From Adiantum capillus-veneris (Eukaryota > Streptophyta > Polypodiopsida > Polypodiales > Pteridaceae), in contig CM043947.1 in the NCBI GenBank assembly GCA_014529385.2, forward strand, positions 132,331,891 to 132,395,890: a stretch of 64,000 bases of DNA, read 5' to 3'. The notes under the pieces are model-generated. The model saw only the letters and a program-made list of their open reading frames with translations, did not search any database and was not told where the DNA came from. Positions 10,836 through 22,563 of the stretch are shown in pieces. The position numbers and the translations under genes are program-made. Every line of letters starts with the position of its first letter. Within the stretch, counting starts at the first letter, position 1.

Positions 10836-12506
10836 ATGGTTTAGATAAGCATTTTCTAATCTATTATAGATCCTAAGCATCCTCACTATGCTAGATTGCA
10901 TTTGTGTCCTCTCTCTCTTCACCATTGTAATCTTCAATTAAAGCTTCTTTGCATTGCACATCGCATACACTAGTCGTCTTTCTTTTGAACTCTATTAATG
11001 GTGGGATATGTACTATTGAAGTGCCACTACCCACATAGATAGAATTAGAAAGAATGAAAGTGATTAAGCTCCTTTACGACATTAATTAGGTCAATTTGTG
11101 CGACATTTTAACTCACTTTTTACATCTTAGCGTTAGAATTTTACCATTTCTCAGTTTTTCATTTCCTTTCGTGAACTGTGTATATAATAACCCTTTGCAC
11201 AAGCTCTGTTTTGGATCCATAAAATAAACTGTAAAATCTGATGCGATTAACCCTCACTCTCAATAATTGAAAGTGCATGACTTTTGCCTTGAAAGGTTTT
11301 GGAATCCTTGCATCAATTTGGAGAGAGTGTGTGTGTGTGTGTGTGGCTTAAACAACAAAGAATCTTGAATGTATTTTGAAAAACCAAAGGCTTTTGATTG
11401 TGTGTGGGAATCACTTTATAAGACAAAAAGCTGCTCGACTGGCTACGTACCACACTTCCATATCATCATTACCTTGTGCCTTTGTATGACTAGGAGACTC
11501 AACTCACTACTGCCGACCCTACTCGTCATCATACGAGAGCCCACCACTTCAGACTTCTCTGCACCATCAATTGCAATCAAGACAACAACAACAATTTTTA
11601 GAAGCCTGGCTCGTCAACACTCAATTTTGGCTTGGAGCAAGAAGCTCAAGATCAGGGTTTCTCTTATCGGCTTGTTGACCCCGTGCTCGCTAAAGCTATC
11701 TTGCCGTCCTAACACTGCAAACCCTTGTTCTAGGTACAAACCCGCAGAGCCACCCTTAGTTAGACTCGTCTCCTGCTCACCATCAAAGCCATGACCTCAA
11801 ATTGCACTCTTATCTACTATCGACTGTCACCACTTTTGCATCGTCACCAATTTCCACAATCCTCGGCTTCACATCACCTTGCAAGCCCGATTTGAGCCTG
11901 CAACCACACTCTGCTCACGCCTTGCCTTGGTTCAACCCCACCCCGCTTCCACTGTATAACTCCTTGACGTCATCAGTTGCACCTGGTCTCCATCAAAAGC
12001 TACTGCATTATCCATTGCCTCGCCCTTGGCTGTTACTGCTCAGGCTTGCCCGTATAGCCCGTAAGCTTTAAAGCATTTTTTTTTGCAATATTCTTTCATT
12101 AAAATTTTATCAAGGCGGTCGTTCCCACTCCAATCCCATCAACACTTGCTTAAAAAGGTAGATCTTTCAAGCTAGCCCGCCTCCAATGCCTTGGTTACTC
12201 TTTCCATAGTCGCCAACCTTATCCCCATAAATTATGTTTATGTGCAGTGATGGCATGTTATATTTTCTTCATAATATCACATCACTCACTTTAAACACAA
12301 ATGAAATCAAAGCTTCCATCTTCATGAGCTTCAAATTTTTCCAAGTTTTGTGAAGAGGTGTTTCGCAATTGTGAAAAGTGACTTCACACTTGGTAAAATA
12401 ACTTGTAATTCATTGACAAATTAGTGCACAACCTTGCACGAGGACTAGACATTGCTCAATTATTTGGGTAAGACCTTCCTCTCACCGCACACGGGAGTGC
12501 ACCATC
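10836..12506 (+). other. Element E leader, no convincing gene
   Basis: Open frames at 11369-11794 and 11802-12071 show no family signature and are Ser/Pro/Leu-rich in a low-stop stretch. A segment near 11170-11240 (gtgtatataataacc and following) looks like a core promoter. A (GT)n run lies at about 11327-11344. This part could include a further small insertion. Confidence 0.4.
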
Positions 12507-13388
12507 ATGGGAGAAAAGGGAATTGACAAATTCAATGGCCATGGTTTTCACACGTGGCAAGAAAAAACCAAGGGCTATTTAATACGAAAGCAATTATGGT
12601 TTGTCATTAAGCCACTAGTGAAAGATGACAGAGTAAAAACGTGGCAAAGCTTAGCGCAATTTGCAGCTAAAGATGAGCAAGCTCTCGGCATTCTGCTCAC
12701 ATCCCTTGACGACAACTTTATGCATTATTTGGATAATTTCACCACTGCACACAAAGCATGGAATACCTTAGAGCAACATTTTGGCGCTATTGCCAAGCAT
12801 TCTAAAATTGCATTAAAGATGCAACTTTACAGATTAATTATGGAGCTTGAGAAGATGGGTCATCTCTTGTCAATAGGCTCAAAAGTATCCGCACACAGCT
12901 GACATATATAAAATGCCCAATAGAAAATGAAGACCAAATTACTCTGCTTCTTAAAGCTGTGCTTGATAAAGATTTTAGGCAAATCATAACAATGCTTAAA
13001 GAGAAAGATCCAATATCTAAACTTGAAGATGTAATAAACTCTCTTTAAGAGCATGAAAAGAAGCTCAAATGCACTCAATCACAAACAAATGGCAACTTTT
13101 GTTGACTTATCCAACCGCTACAACCAAAACCACAAAAAAAACTTAAAGTGCACACATTGTGGTAGAACAAATCATCTTTCAATGATTACTATGAAGTCAA
13201 CCCTTTCTGCATTTGTGGCAAGAACAACCATGCTACAAAGTATTGTAGATTCAAAGATAAATCTTCACAGGTTACTAACCACAAAGAGCATTTCAAACAA
13301 TAATGAAAAGCAAAAATCAACCTCGTCACCACTGAAGATTCTGATGATGAGAACGACAACAATGTTGCCTTGGTATATGATGATATAG
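12507..13388 (+). pseudogene. Copia-type gag remnant of element E
   Basis: The first 130 codons from ATG 12507 show the usual copia Gag start (IDKFNGHGFHTWQEKTKGYL), then AHKAWNTLEQHFGAIAKHSK, the 'AW..L...F' core of the UBN2-type Gag domain. A frameshift near 12866 moves the signal to another frame, which continues RLKSIRTQLTY and LLLKAVLDKDFRQI to a stop near 13047. Cys-rich segments follow in shifted frames: CTHCGRTNH at about 13150 and CICGKNNHATKYC at about 13208, the latter one residue short of the C-x2-C-x4-H-x4-C zinc knuckle. Gag forms the particle and binds RNA. This copy is broken. Confidence 0.75.
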
Positions 13389-13553
13389 TGAGAATTCTCT
13401 CTTGTGTACTTTATCCTCTGTGTGTGTAGGGGAGTATTGTGTGTGTCTCCACCTATTTTTGTTCAAGGGGAGGCTTTTGTTTTGTGTGCCTCACCCTAGT
13501 GTGTTTGGAGGGGAGGAATAATATTGTGTAAGTGATATGCAACCAAAACCCAC

Positions 13554-13565
13554 ATAAGGGAGGAT
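13554..13565 (+). promoter_or_regulatory. Polypurine tract of element E
   Basis: ATAAGGGAGGAT sits immediately before the right LTR, as expected for the plus-strand primer. Confidence 0.7.
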
Positions 13566-13906
13566 TGTTGGAATGCGAGTTTTTGTTGCATATCTTGTGT
13601 GAAACAACCTCTTCCACTTAGAAAAGTGATGTGTTAATAACCCATGTGAAGAACCTCTTACAAACCATGTGTAAAGCATAGCCACTTGTGTTCATGCATA
13701 AGCAGTCACATATATGCTTTATGTGTCAAAAGGCTGCTTCTTTGTATATGCTACATAGAGGCACATTATGCTAAATAAAAATTAATTCTATCATTTTGCA
13801 ACTATACTCTACTTTATTGTGTGCCCAATATCAAGCCCTAAGCTAACTCTATCTGTTCATGCTTATGCCATGAATGGAACACTAACTCATCCACCTTAAC
13901 CTATCA
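13566..13906 (+). repeat. Element E right LTR
   Basis: It begins TGTTGGAATGCGAG and ends CTTAACCTATCA. Scattered substitutions and small indels separate it from the left LTR, indicating an old insertion. Confidence 0.9.
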
Positions 13907-13959
13907 CCTGTAGAGATACTATGATAAGCCAAAACTAATGGAGAAAATTTTTAAATTTT

Positions 13960-15060
13960 GAGAAAAAAAGTTATTATCTCTGTGCGAATTTGATTTTGTT
14001 TTGCCAAAACTGGTTTGAATACACTGTAAAAGATTGATTGGCTTCAAATTAATTTATTTATTTTGCAATTTCACGCTTGTAGATTATAATCGTTTTTTTT
14101 TGTTGTTTAAGGATGAAGTTGAGCTTTGGGTCTAAGTTTATCTTGCCAACATAAAGTATAAGAACTTCTATAATTTGACTTGGAAAGTGTGCCAGATTTA
14201 TTTTCATCTTTGATCAACTCATAAATGACGATAGGTACATCAAAACTGATCCAAATTTGTTGAAACTTCTTGACAGGCTTTGAAATGCTATTGAAAAATT
14301 TTCAAGTTTGTGTGTAGAGATAATAATCACACTTACTATCTTTAGCTTCAAAATTGTAAAATTTGCATCAATTGAACATACCATAGTTTACACTATAGTG
14401 TAATGAGCTGTGATTCAAGTTTGGAGTCATTTTGAGCTATAGAGTGCCATTTGTACCTAGTTTTCTTAGAAATGCAACAATAGTTACAAAAAGGTGGGGT
14501 TAGAAAATTGAAAATAGATCCAAACTTCATGAAATGTGTCGTGACCTATTCATAGTATGTACAATTAGTGTGTGCCAAGAATCTAGAAAAAATATTCATT
14601 TTAGGTCAAGCAATAATAATTGCGCTTATTATCTCTTTCTCCAAAACACAAGTTTTTTAACTTTTTCTTGAAGGGACTTTGATCTATGATAGTAGTAGAG
14701 TGCATGTGCCACATTTCAAGTAAATTGAAATAGTTTGGACTAAAATTGATAGCTCTATCAAAGTCTGTCAACTACTGTAACTGGTGAAAACTTATGTAGA
14801 ACTTGTCCAAATTTGTTGAAAATCGATTCAAAGCTCTTTGACATATAAGTAACTAGCGGACATAATCAAAAGTGCAAAAAATTCCTTTTCTAGTTCAATA
14901 GATGATAATCACACTTATACCTCGTGCCATAGGGAATCTTTGAAATTTTTTGGTTGCCAAGGATGAAGCACCTATCTTACAGATAGCGTGCAAAGTTTGG
15001 AGTCATTTGGACACTGTATGCCACTAGAAACTGAGCTTTTAAAGATCGAAGTTTGCAGAT
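13960..15060 (+). repeat. Decayed tandem array of ~270-290-bp units in gypsy A
   Basis: Corresponding phrases recur at regular spacing. taataatcacacttactatc at 14321 matches taataattgcgcttattatc at 14614 and tgataatcacacttatacct at 14903. Likewise ccaaatttgttgaaactt near 14250 matches ccaaacttcatgaaatg near 14518 and ccaaatttgttgaaaatc near 14806. A related end (ttattatctc) is at 13971. No coding frame runs through it. Confidence 0.7.
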
Positions 15061-16439
15061 TGGTGTCCTTTGGCCATTTCTTCAATTTGGGACATTGAAA
15101 TTTTTACCGTCATTCATTATACATGTTGCAGATGGGAGACCTTAGAATCCTATCTCCAGATATTTGTAACTAAAAGAGTTACTAGACTATTTGGTCTTAC
15201 GAGCCTTGGTGAAATCAAGCTGGGAATGGGAGGTGGTTTAGGAAATGAGATTACTGACAACTGAATCGGATTGGTATTGAATCAAACACTCAAGTATTCA
15301 ATTCTATTAAGCATTGTCGATCTTTTTGTACCTTAAATCAAGCCGTATACTAATAAATCAGAATTTTAATCAAGAAACCAAAGTTGAAGAGGTATTCCGA
15401 TTCAACCTTAGACATGTCTTCCTTCTCCACTCATTTAGTGCTAGAACATCAATATGGTTTAAGCATTTCCTAACCTTTTATAAGACCAATACTCATGGGA
15501 CTCAAATTTTTCTAGAATCTTAATGAGGAGTATGTGGTTTGAGTCGATGACCAAGTTGTTGGATTTGAAGAGGATGTTAGAGCCAACAAACAAGAAACCT
15601 TATACATGGATCAAAATGAAATGCAATACTTGAAAATTGTAAATTTGACACTATGGATAAATGGGGATTGAAGTCAATACACTTGGACATGACCATCAAC
15701 GAGGGACCACCGGGACTTGAGTTGGAAGGTTACGATCAAGTTGATATAAAGCCTCTAAAGAATATACCGATTGATAACCCATGACTAAGAGTCTACTTTT
15801 GGGAGGAAAATAATGCTAGAGACTTGCATGCATAGCTCATCCAAGTTAGGACACGTAACACCTTTGAAAATCATGTATATTTTCAAGGTTAGGAAGAAAG
15901 GGCCAGTAAAACTTCTCGTGTAGCTCTTTAGGAATTGCTTTAGTAATAATTTTTTTATGATGACTTTGAGGAAGGTAGAATAGACTAAATATCGGGGCTA
16001 TTTGATCCCGAATATGATAATGGGAATGAAACCTGAAACAAATAAAAAAGTTGGATTGCAGGAGAGATCTTTTGGTAGTATGTGTTGAAAACAAGGCACC
16101 ATATAACTCACTTCAGGGATGAAATCTGAGTGAGAAGAGAAAAAACCATCTTAAACAAAGAAAAACAGGATGACACTCAAGCCAGCAAAGGGCTACACAA
16201 GTTAACACTGCCAAGAAAATGGTTTGAAGGCTTACATGGAGGACCACTAGCTAGGAGAGTAGGTGTCAAATATAATTAAAAAGTCATACATAAAGACTTT
16301 AAAAATGGATCAAAAAATAAAATGGATATAGGGATACTTACTGTCACTTAGCGAGCTTCAGACAGATGCTAAGAGCAAAGAGGATTTCTAATTTCCAATT
16401 TCAATTTGAGAGGTTTGAAATGATCTTAGAGAAAAAGAA
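15061..16439 (+). other. Decayed coding or leader region of gypsy A before gag
   Basis: No open frame exceeds 85 codons and I recognise no domain. Coding-like phrases between about 15540 and 16250 are broken by stops. By position it corresponds to the region of element B holding the unidentified ORF upstream of gag. Confidence 0.4.
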
Positions 16440-16760
16440 TTTGACTTGGTTTCAAACCATACCCTCCCCTAGATTGATTATAGACTTAACAATGTTGGCT
16501 AAGAGATTTATTGTTGGAAATAGAGAATAGCATAAATCGATAGCTTTAAGCAAAATCAAGGAGAATCCGTGAGAGATTTTGTAAGTAGAATGAGATGATA
16601 CATTGATAGATACCCAAAGTTGGAAATTCCAATAGTGAAAAGACTTGTCTCACTATTTCCTAAGACTAAGTTGAAAACCCAATAGGGAAAAAGTTTCCTT
16701 TCAAGATTTGGAAAAAAACTATAGGAGATACTAAAGTTTTGAGAAATCCTTTCTTGAGCT
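16440..16760 (+). pseudogene. Gypsy A gag remnant
   Basis: At about 16551 the frame reads QNQGESVRDFVSRMR, the conserved 'Q..GES...F..R' signature of the Ty3/gypsy Gag core. It continues to YIDRYPKLEIP. Stops follow quickly. Element B has the equivalent FKQKEGESVKK at about 28345. Confidence 0.6.
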
Positions 16761-17451
16761 TATAGTTCAAGGACCACTCCATATGCAAAAAATGAGAAAC
16801 TTGTAAAATATCTCATTTATTGGCCATGGAAAGCCTCCAAAGTGCATGCACCATTGCATTTTGCTCAAAACAATCATTTCTTGAAATCTATCGCATACTG
16901 AGAAGACTTGGGATTTTTATTGCCCATGAGATAAATTTTCCTACAAATTTATATGGGGTGCTCATCAAAATTATGGTTCTTTTAGACTCACCATTTTCTA
17001 TGAAGCACATAGAATTAGGTACAAAAAATATGCACCTTTTTCATTCTACTAACCTATAATCAAAGTTTATATTTCCATGCTCAATATTTTCAATATCTAT
17101 ATGCTCCTTTGGTTTCCCTTGGGACTATATATTCATGAGGAGCCATGGAGTATATCAATAGCACATAAAATTTCTCACTAAGAGGAATCTTGTTCATAAT
17201 GATGAGTACTCAAAATAGAAAGTTATGAACTAACAGTTCCAGCCAAAGTAGTTTACGAGGATTCAATCTCAAAAAACACAAACAAAATAGTGTGACTGAG
17301 TTGAAAAGCAATACAAATCCTCTCAAGATTTCAAGAGAAGAGATGCCAATATTATGAGCATAGAAAACCAAAACAGAGAACGGAAATTGAGGGAAATGCT
17401 CAGAGGTTCTTTCAGGAAAGAACAAAATCAACTTCAACATAGTTCAAAGAA

Positions 17452-17599
17452 CCAAAACCAGAATTAAGCGGTTCAATACTTCTAGATAAAATGTACAAAC
17501 CCATCAACATAGACTTGGGAGCCTTCCAAAACCAGAATTAAGCGGTTCAATACTTCTAGATAAAATGTACAAACCCATCAACATAGACTTGGGAGCCTT
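17452..17599 (+). repeat. Perfect 74-bp tandem duplication
   Basis: Copies 17452-17525 and 17526-17599 appear identical (ccaaaaccagaattaagcgg ... gacttgggagcctt). The surrounding element is heavily mutated, so this duplication is much younger than its host. Confidence 0.92.
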
Positions 17600-18012
17600 C
17601 CAAGCATGATTAAAAGCGAGTCTAACCATGGAAACCAAATGGAAGAATCATCCAACTCCTGATATGGAAGCAAAAAAGATGGAAGTCCATCAAAATCTAC
17701 TGAGAATCACACAAACAATGCTTGAAGACAAAAAAACAAAAGTTAAATAATTGAAAATCCTACAAAAGGCAAAACAAAATTGGGACCAAGCTTAGAAGTG
17801 AAAAAACGTTAGTCAATAATGTCAACACCAATCTAGTGTACCATTACATTAGGTGAATTGTTGAAGATAAGATTATATCTATGGGAATATTTGCACATTG
17901 GAAAAAGTAAAATTCATTGGTTAGCAAAGAATAAAGCCAAAAGAGAGGAAACAAGGAAAATCTCTAGATAAATTTGTCAATTTTGTTCCGATGAACAAGG
18001 TAGGAGATTATT

Positions 18013-18345
18013 ATGAAGGGAATGATACTTCCTATGGAGTATAACAAAATCAAAACCATGGCAATACTAAACAGTGGAGTTGGCATTGCCTGGCATCACC
18101 ACAACCACCAAACCAATATGGAAAGCATGTGGGATGGATCAATGATAAGAAATCCAAGAATGAAGTTGCAATGGGCAGGTTGCCACTTTGAATGACCAAT
18201 GGGGTTATTGAAAAATGTGATAGTTAGATCTTGTGGGATTGACTACCAACATACCTTTGCCTTGTCGATTTTGGAAAGAAATTGAACCATGAAATCATTT
18301 TTGGACGAACTTTTCTAAGGTAGATTTATTACATCCAGGGTTGGA
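18013..18345 (+). pseudogene. Gypsy A aspartic-protease remnant
   Basis: MAILNSGVGIA at about 18057 aligns with MAIFDSGVGVA in element B; the catalytic Asp has become Asn. Further on, NPRMKLQWAG and VRSCGIDYQHTF match RMKLQH and VTSCGIEYEHTFA of B, and a broken ILGR-type end lies near 18300. A retropepsin would process the polyprotein. This one lacks its catalytic residue. Confidence 0.65.
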
Positions 18346-19262
18346 AAGATGACTACATGTACAACTAGGATCAACTATCAAGGTGAACCTGAAAGATCAT
18401 TTCTACAAGGATGTCTTGAAAACACCAATCCAAGAATTTGATTTTGAAACCTCAATTCAAACTAGATTACATCATGGATAAACAAAGGTACTTCTATTTG
18501 GATGTATGGAGCTTCAAAAAATGGAATTTTAAAGCGGGAAGACTACATCTTGGATTAAGATATGAATGATGTAGACTACATACCAAAACCTTTCCCTAAA
18601 AATATTTTGAGCTATTTGAATGGACTCAAATGTTCACAACCATGTATGCATGTTTGTGTCAATGAGTCCACACCCACCTTATTTTATAATGAAGAGGGCT
18701 ATGAAATTATTCCTATTCAAATGGTGACCATTGTTCGACGATCAACAAGCTTTCTTTGACCATTATTATGATGCTAAGGATGAATTAGAAGGGGAAACTC
18801 TTATGACATAAGAATTGGACTTCGAGAAAGTGCACATAAGAGTGAATCTACTGCTATAGGAGGAGAGAAAAATACTTTGATTTTTTCAACCAACGTCATA
18901 GACGACAAGAGATATATAGAAAGAAACGAGAGACTTAATCCTTGTGTGACAAGTTTATGCCAAAAATCAAAGGAAAAATATAGTTACTGATGATGATTAT
19001 TAATTCTGATCATTGTAGGAAAAACAAGATAACAAGAAGATACTCCATCCCAAAGAAAGAGAAAAACTTGAGTCCATGGTCTAAAACAAAACAAAAAGCA
19101 CAAAAAGACAAAAATGGGAAAAGAGCACCTACCATGACAAAAATGGAGAGGAGACCTAAAATATCAAGAATTTAAACAGACCTTGAAAGAGGTATGGACC
19201 ACCAAAATGGATTTAGAAAGTGATAAGGCAATGAATGTTGAAGCAAGGAACTCAATCATGCT
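18346..19262 (+). pseudogene. Gypsy A protease-to-RT spacer, decayed
   Basis: Short frames such as YIPKPFPKNILS (about 18580) and LFYNEEGYEIIPI (about 18680) correspond to YIIEPFPEEAL and FYDKDGYDMI in B at 31260-31400. A Lys-rich tract lies near 19000-19150. TLKEVWTTKM near 19183 corresponds to TLKEVWKTEI near 31951 in B. Homology ends near 19262, just before the reverse transcriptase would start. Confidence 0.5.
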
Positions 19263-20174
19263 AGTTCGGACGGGTATGCAAAAATTCATTCAGTTAATCA
19301 TTTATTTATTTTTCACTGAAGTCGGCATTGTAATTCTTGAACCCAAAAGAATTTCATTGTCTCCAAGAAGTTTTGTACTTAATGAGAGATTAGGTACCTT
19401 AGTCCACCACATTTTTGAAATAATTATCCCTTTCTAGCCAAATTCCCAATTTTAACCTTGGGTATATAAGCCAAAAGTTGTAATTATTAAGGATATAACA
19501 TTTTGAGCTCACATAGTGAAGAACACAGCTACACTTGCGCACTCACTACTCTTTGTACGGGTAAGCATTGATAATGAAACTTCATGTGTTGCTTCCTCTC
19601 ATTCTTGGCATTGTGTACATGTCCAATGTGCTATGTTTGAGTGTGTGTGCACGATGCAATGAGCGGTTTTAGCTCTAGGTCAACTAGCATGTTTATTTTC
19701 TTGTCTTGAGTTGTTAACAGTGTTTCAAGTGAAACTAAGCATGGAAAAAGGTAAGTAGGCCTTAGGAGGAGCCAAACGACCCCTCATTCGTCATTTTTGG
19801 TGAAGGTAAGAGCTGGAAACAATTGCGGCTACTCGCCTACTAGACGATGAGTAATGCAGGTTTTGTTGTTGGAAACCTATTGTCTATAGCTAAGAGACTT
19901 GTAATCTCAAGTTTCATGTCGTTTGAAGTTCATTTGAAACCTCTACGACCATTAGAGAGTGAAAGATAGACTGCACGAGAGACTTAGGCATTTTCCCCTT
20001 TAGTTGCTTCTTGGCTTGAGAGTGACACCTTTCTCCTCAGTGCATCGTCATTGGGGCATTGCATTCAATGTTTCCATGCACTAGTTGGGTCAACTACATC
20101 CTTGGATTGATATATTTATGTTGGTTTGAGTTCTCGCTAAGCTACTCCGTACGATCACGGTGGCTCGCCAACAT
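19263..20174 (+). repeat. LTR of gypsy B (left edge approximate)
   Basis: It ends directly before a tRNA-Asp-type primer-binding site. It contains a TATA-like box (gggtatataagcc, about 19462) and parallels the LTR-like region of A at several points. A reverse-oriented fragment of the same LTR occurs at 46073-46262. The left boundary is where similarity between A and B coding regions ceases. Confidence 0.6.
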
Positions 20175-20192
20175 TGATGCCGTTGTCGGGGA
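20175..20192 (+). promoter_or_regulatory. tRNA-Asp primer-binding site of element B
   Basis: TGATGCCGTTGTCGGGGA differs at three positions from TGGCGCCGTTGCCGGGGA, all transitions of the G-to-A or C-to-T type. Confidence 0.7.
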
Positions 20193-22028
20193 TGTAGGAC
20201 TTACACTAGCGGATGAGGTCAGTGAGGTTCTTCTTTACCCAGTGCCAAAGTGTTGCAATTCATTACATATATCTTTAGGTTGGAGAGTCACTGAGGCTTG
20301 CTGATTTCTCAGGTAGACGAAAGAGCCGTGCGTTCTCTTTTGGTTGCCTTATAGGTTAGGACGACCTTAGTAGTTGGTTTTAGTGCAGTGTGTATTGAGT
20401 CTGCGCTTTGAGTCTTGTTGTAATTTGTGTCTAGTATGTGGTTGTGGTGAGGTGGGACTAGATTAAGAAAGTTTTCTATCATCTATCCCGCTACCACTTC
20501 ATTTTATTCCGTTTTGTTTTATATATTTTTTACTTTTTTGTTTAGGTTAGATGTAGGAGTAGTACTTATATTAAAATTAAGTATTGGTGTTGTTGAGACC
20601 AACCAAAGTTGCTTTTGGATGCCATATTGAGACTTTTGATAGTAAAGTGATTGAATAGGCAAGAAGTGTGCATAACTTGAGAATGGAGTGTGTAAATTGA
20701 GAAATTATTATTTGTGCACTTCCATATATTCTAGGGGGACATATATGGAAGTTTTGGTTGTTGTTTTTTGAGTCATTAGCTGTGAGTTAGAGAAGGTTCT
20801 ACAATAATTGACTAAGTTGGACTTAAAATTTTTGGATAAAGTTCAAAACATGGTCATTTTGAAGCCTCAGAGGTAAGGAATCTACAGGAAGTGATTGGCT
20901 AGGAAACATGTGTCAGCGACAGCTACCACGGTTGCTACCACCTGCCAATTTTTCATCTCTAGAGCATACCAGTAGGATCCCCAAGCCCTCTACTTGCCAA
21001 ATCCACTTTCCACAGGTCAAAAAACATTAAACATTGGGTAGAACGAGCCAAAATTGCCTAAGTGGACCAGACTCTAGGAAACAAATTGTCTTTGACAGGT
21101 CAATCTCCAAAACTACAGGACACCCATAGGTGCAAAACAGTCTAGAAATGATAGAAAAGCTGCAAGAAATGTCAAAACTCAAAAATTACACGAATGGCAA
21201 CTATCGTGGTTGCTACCAGCTATGCTAGTTTTTGACCAAGGTGGTGTTATTTGATTTCTAGCAGTTGCAAGGATCCTAGATATACCTTCCATGATTCATT
21301 TGGACCAGTAATAGCCCCTTTAATCACTTAAAAACTAAATTTCTAAAGCCAAATTCTAATAATTGACCAAATAGGCATTCAAACACTTTATATAGAGTAC
21401 CAAAAGACTCACCAGACAGAGATCAACCATCAGAAAGTGACTAGCCCCAAAAAGCTCACTAGAGGTAGCTACCACGATTACTGCAATTTGGTCCAATTTG
21501 AGAATTTTGACCATACCAGACTGTAGGCCATCTTGCTAGGTTTTCAAAGATACCTTGGTTGAACCAAACAAACTCCTGAATCATTCTTAAAGACCTTATT
21601 AAATTTATGCCTTGATTTGTCAAATTCTTGACTTAAGTTTTAGATTTTTTTGTAATCTTTGAATTTTAGTGAAAAATCCGGAGAGAAAAGTGGATTAATC
21701 ACTCAAAGGGCCAAGAGGCAAATTGCTTGATCTTGTGTACACATGTATCCGGGTTACCGATAGCAAAGGCTGCAAAAGGAGCTAGCTAACCTCACAAGTT
21801 TCATGTATTTGAGGCTAGGTAGATATCTTTTAAGAGAGTAGAGTAGCAACTGACCAAGGGAGTATAGTATCAACAGAAGAGAGAATAAACCAAGCTAAGA
21901 CAGATCCCTTAGAGGAGAGTAGTGATACTGAAATCTATTTCGACAAATCATATCACTGGTTGTTTAACCAGCAACTAGGCGGCTTCCAATAGCAAGGGGA
22001 TATAGGGGACATCACCTCCCAAACCCCT
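20193..22028 (+). other. Gypsy B leader with periodic GCTACCACGG motif
   Basis: There is no gene. The motif gctaccacggttgctacca recurs in worn form near 20930 (agctaccacggttgctacca), 21198 (caactatcgtggttgctacca) and 21467 (agctaccacgattactgca), about 268 bp apart. The same motif recurs in the leader assigned to element C. Confidence 0.6.
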
Positions 22029-22261
22029 TTGACCATGCCAAAATACACGACAGTCTTCCTAAAGGGAACAAACACCCTTGGAGCCCTAGTTTATGCGGAT
22101 GCTCAAGGACGTCAATGCATATGTATTGAAAAACGGCCTCCTAGAGGATTAGAAATAATCATAATAAACAATGATGGTGATAGATTCTACAATGAGGAAG
22201 GGAACCGCTATCTCATTGTCAGAGACCTAGAAAACTACAATCCATATGGAGACAACATGGC
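22029..22261 (+). pseudogene. Unidentified ORF upstream of gag in gypsy B, 5' part
   Basis: It opens MTMPKYTTVFLKGTN and continues with QGRQCICIEKRPP and IIIINNDGDRFYNEEGNRYL. The frame is cut by copia-B. When the insertion and its short target duplication are ignored, it resumes at 27285. I do not recognise the domain. A protein encoded between leader and gag is reported for some gypsy lineages, which is the only hint of role. Confidence 0.5.
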
Positions 22262-22488
22262 TGTTGGAATTAGGGTTGCAGAGAAACACACATAGATTGG
22301 AGAAGACGTAGGAAGCTCAAGGCACACAATAGAGAGTGTGTTACTTAGTGTGCTGTGGAAAGATAGATAGCCCTAGAGTGATGGGCGTATATACAATGCA
22401 CGGGGGAAAAAACCTCCTAAAGAGGGAAAAAATGCCCCTGCGGTCCTAGTGTGTTCACACACATCACTACCACATGTATATGGTAACA
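22262..22488 (-). repeat. copia-B 3' LTR
   Basis: On the minus strand it runs TGTTACCATATACATG...CCCTAATTCCAACA. The polypurine tract CCAGGGGGGATT (minus strand of 22489-22500) precedes it. The minus-strand tgtatatacgcc near 22390 is a plausible TATA box. Confidence 0.93.
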
Positions 22489-22500
22489 AATCCCCCCTGG
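22489..22500 (-). promoter_or_regulatory. copia-B polypurine tract
   Basis: CCAGGGGGGATT on the minus strand abuts the 3' LTR. Copia-A has CCAAGGGGGATT in the same place. Confidence 0.8.
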
Positions 22501-22563
22501 AGTGATGCGGTGAACGAGATCTGGCACATGAGTAAAGGGAAGTGCCAAGCACTGAGGACAGGA

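Larger units (their letters stand above)
10482..13906 (+). mobile_element. Element E: gag-only copia-type LTR element (TR-GAG-like)
   Basis: It is flanked by LTRs of 340 and 341 bp (TGTTGG...TATCA). It has a perfect 12-base tRNA-iMet primer-binding core and a purine-rich tract before the right LTR. The only coding content seen is a copia-type gag remnant. No protease, integrase or reverse transcriptase motif occurs in the 2.7-kb interior. Flanking pentamers gctgc and cctgt could be a worn target duplication (3 of 5 identical). This matches the described class of non-autonomous TR-GAG elements. It is nested in the leader of gypsy A. Confidence 0.8.
9100..19262 (+). mobile_element. Gypsy element A, old and decayed, containing nested element E
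   Basis: The order fits a Ty3/gypsy element: LTR-like region, degenerate tRNA-Asp primer-binding site (10012-10029), long leader, gag motif near 16551, and an aspartic-protease remnant near 18060. The leader is split by element E at 10482-13906. The homologous parts of A and B run in parallel from gag to the spacer after the protease. A stops at about 19262, where the LTR of B begins, and no reverse transcriptase of A is visible. Boundaries are approximate because no clean terminal repeat pair or target duplication remains. Confidence 0.6.

Noticed and set aside
11369-12071. Two Ser/Pro/Leu-rich frames of 141 and 89 codons in the leader of element E
   Set aside because: Composition follows a low-stop C-rich stretch; no domain and no similarity to other elements here.
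19263-20174. 3' LTR of element A rather than 5' LTR of element B
   Set aside because: It is directly followed by a primer-binding site, as a 5' LTR is. A shared LTR after recombination between A and B remains possible but cannot be shown here.
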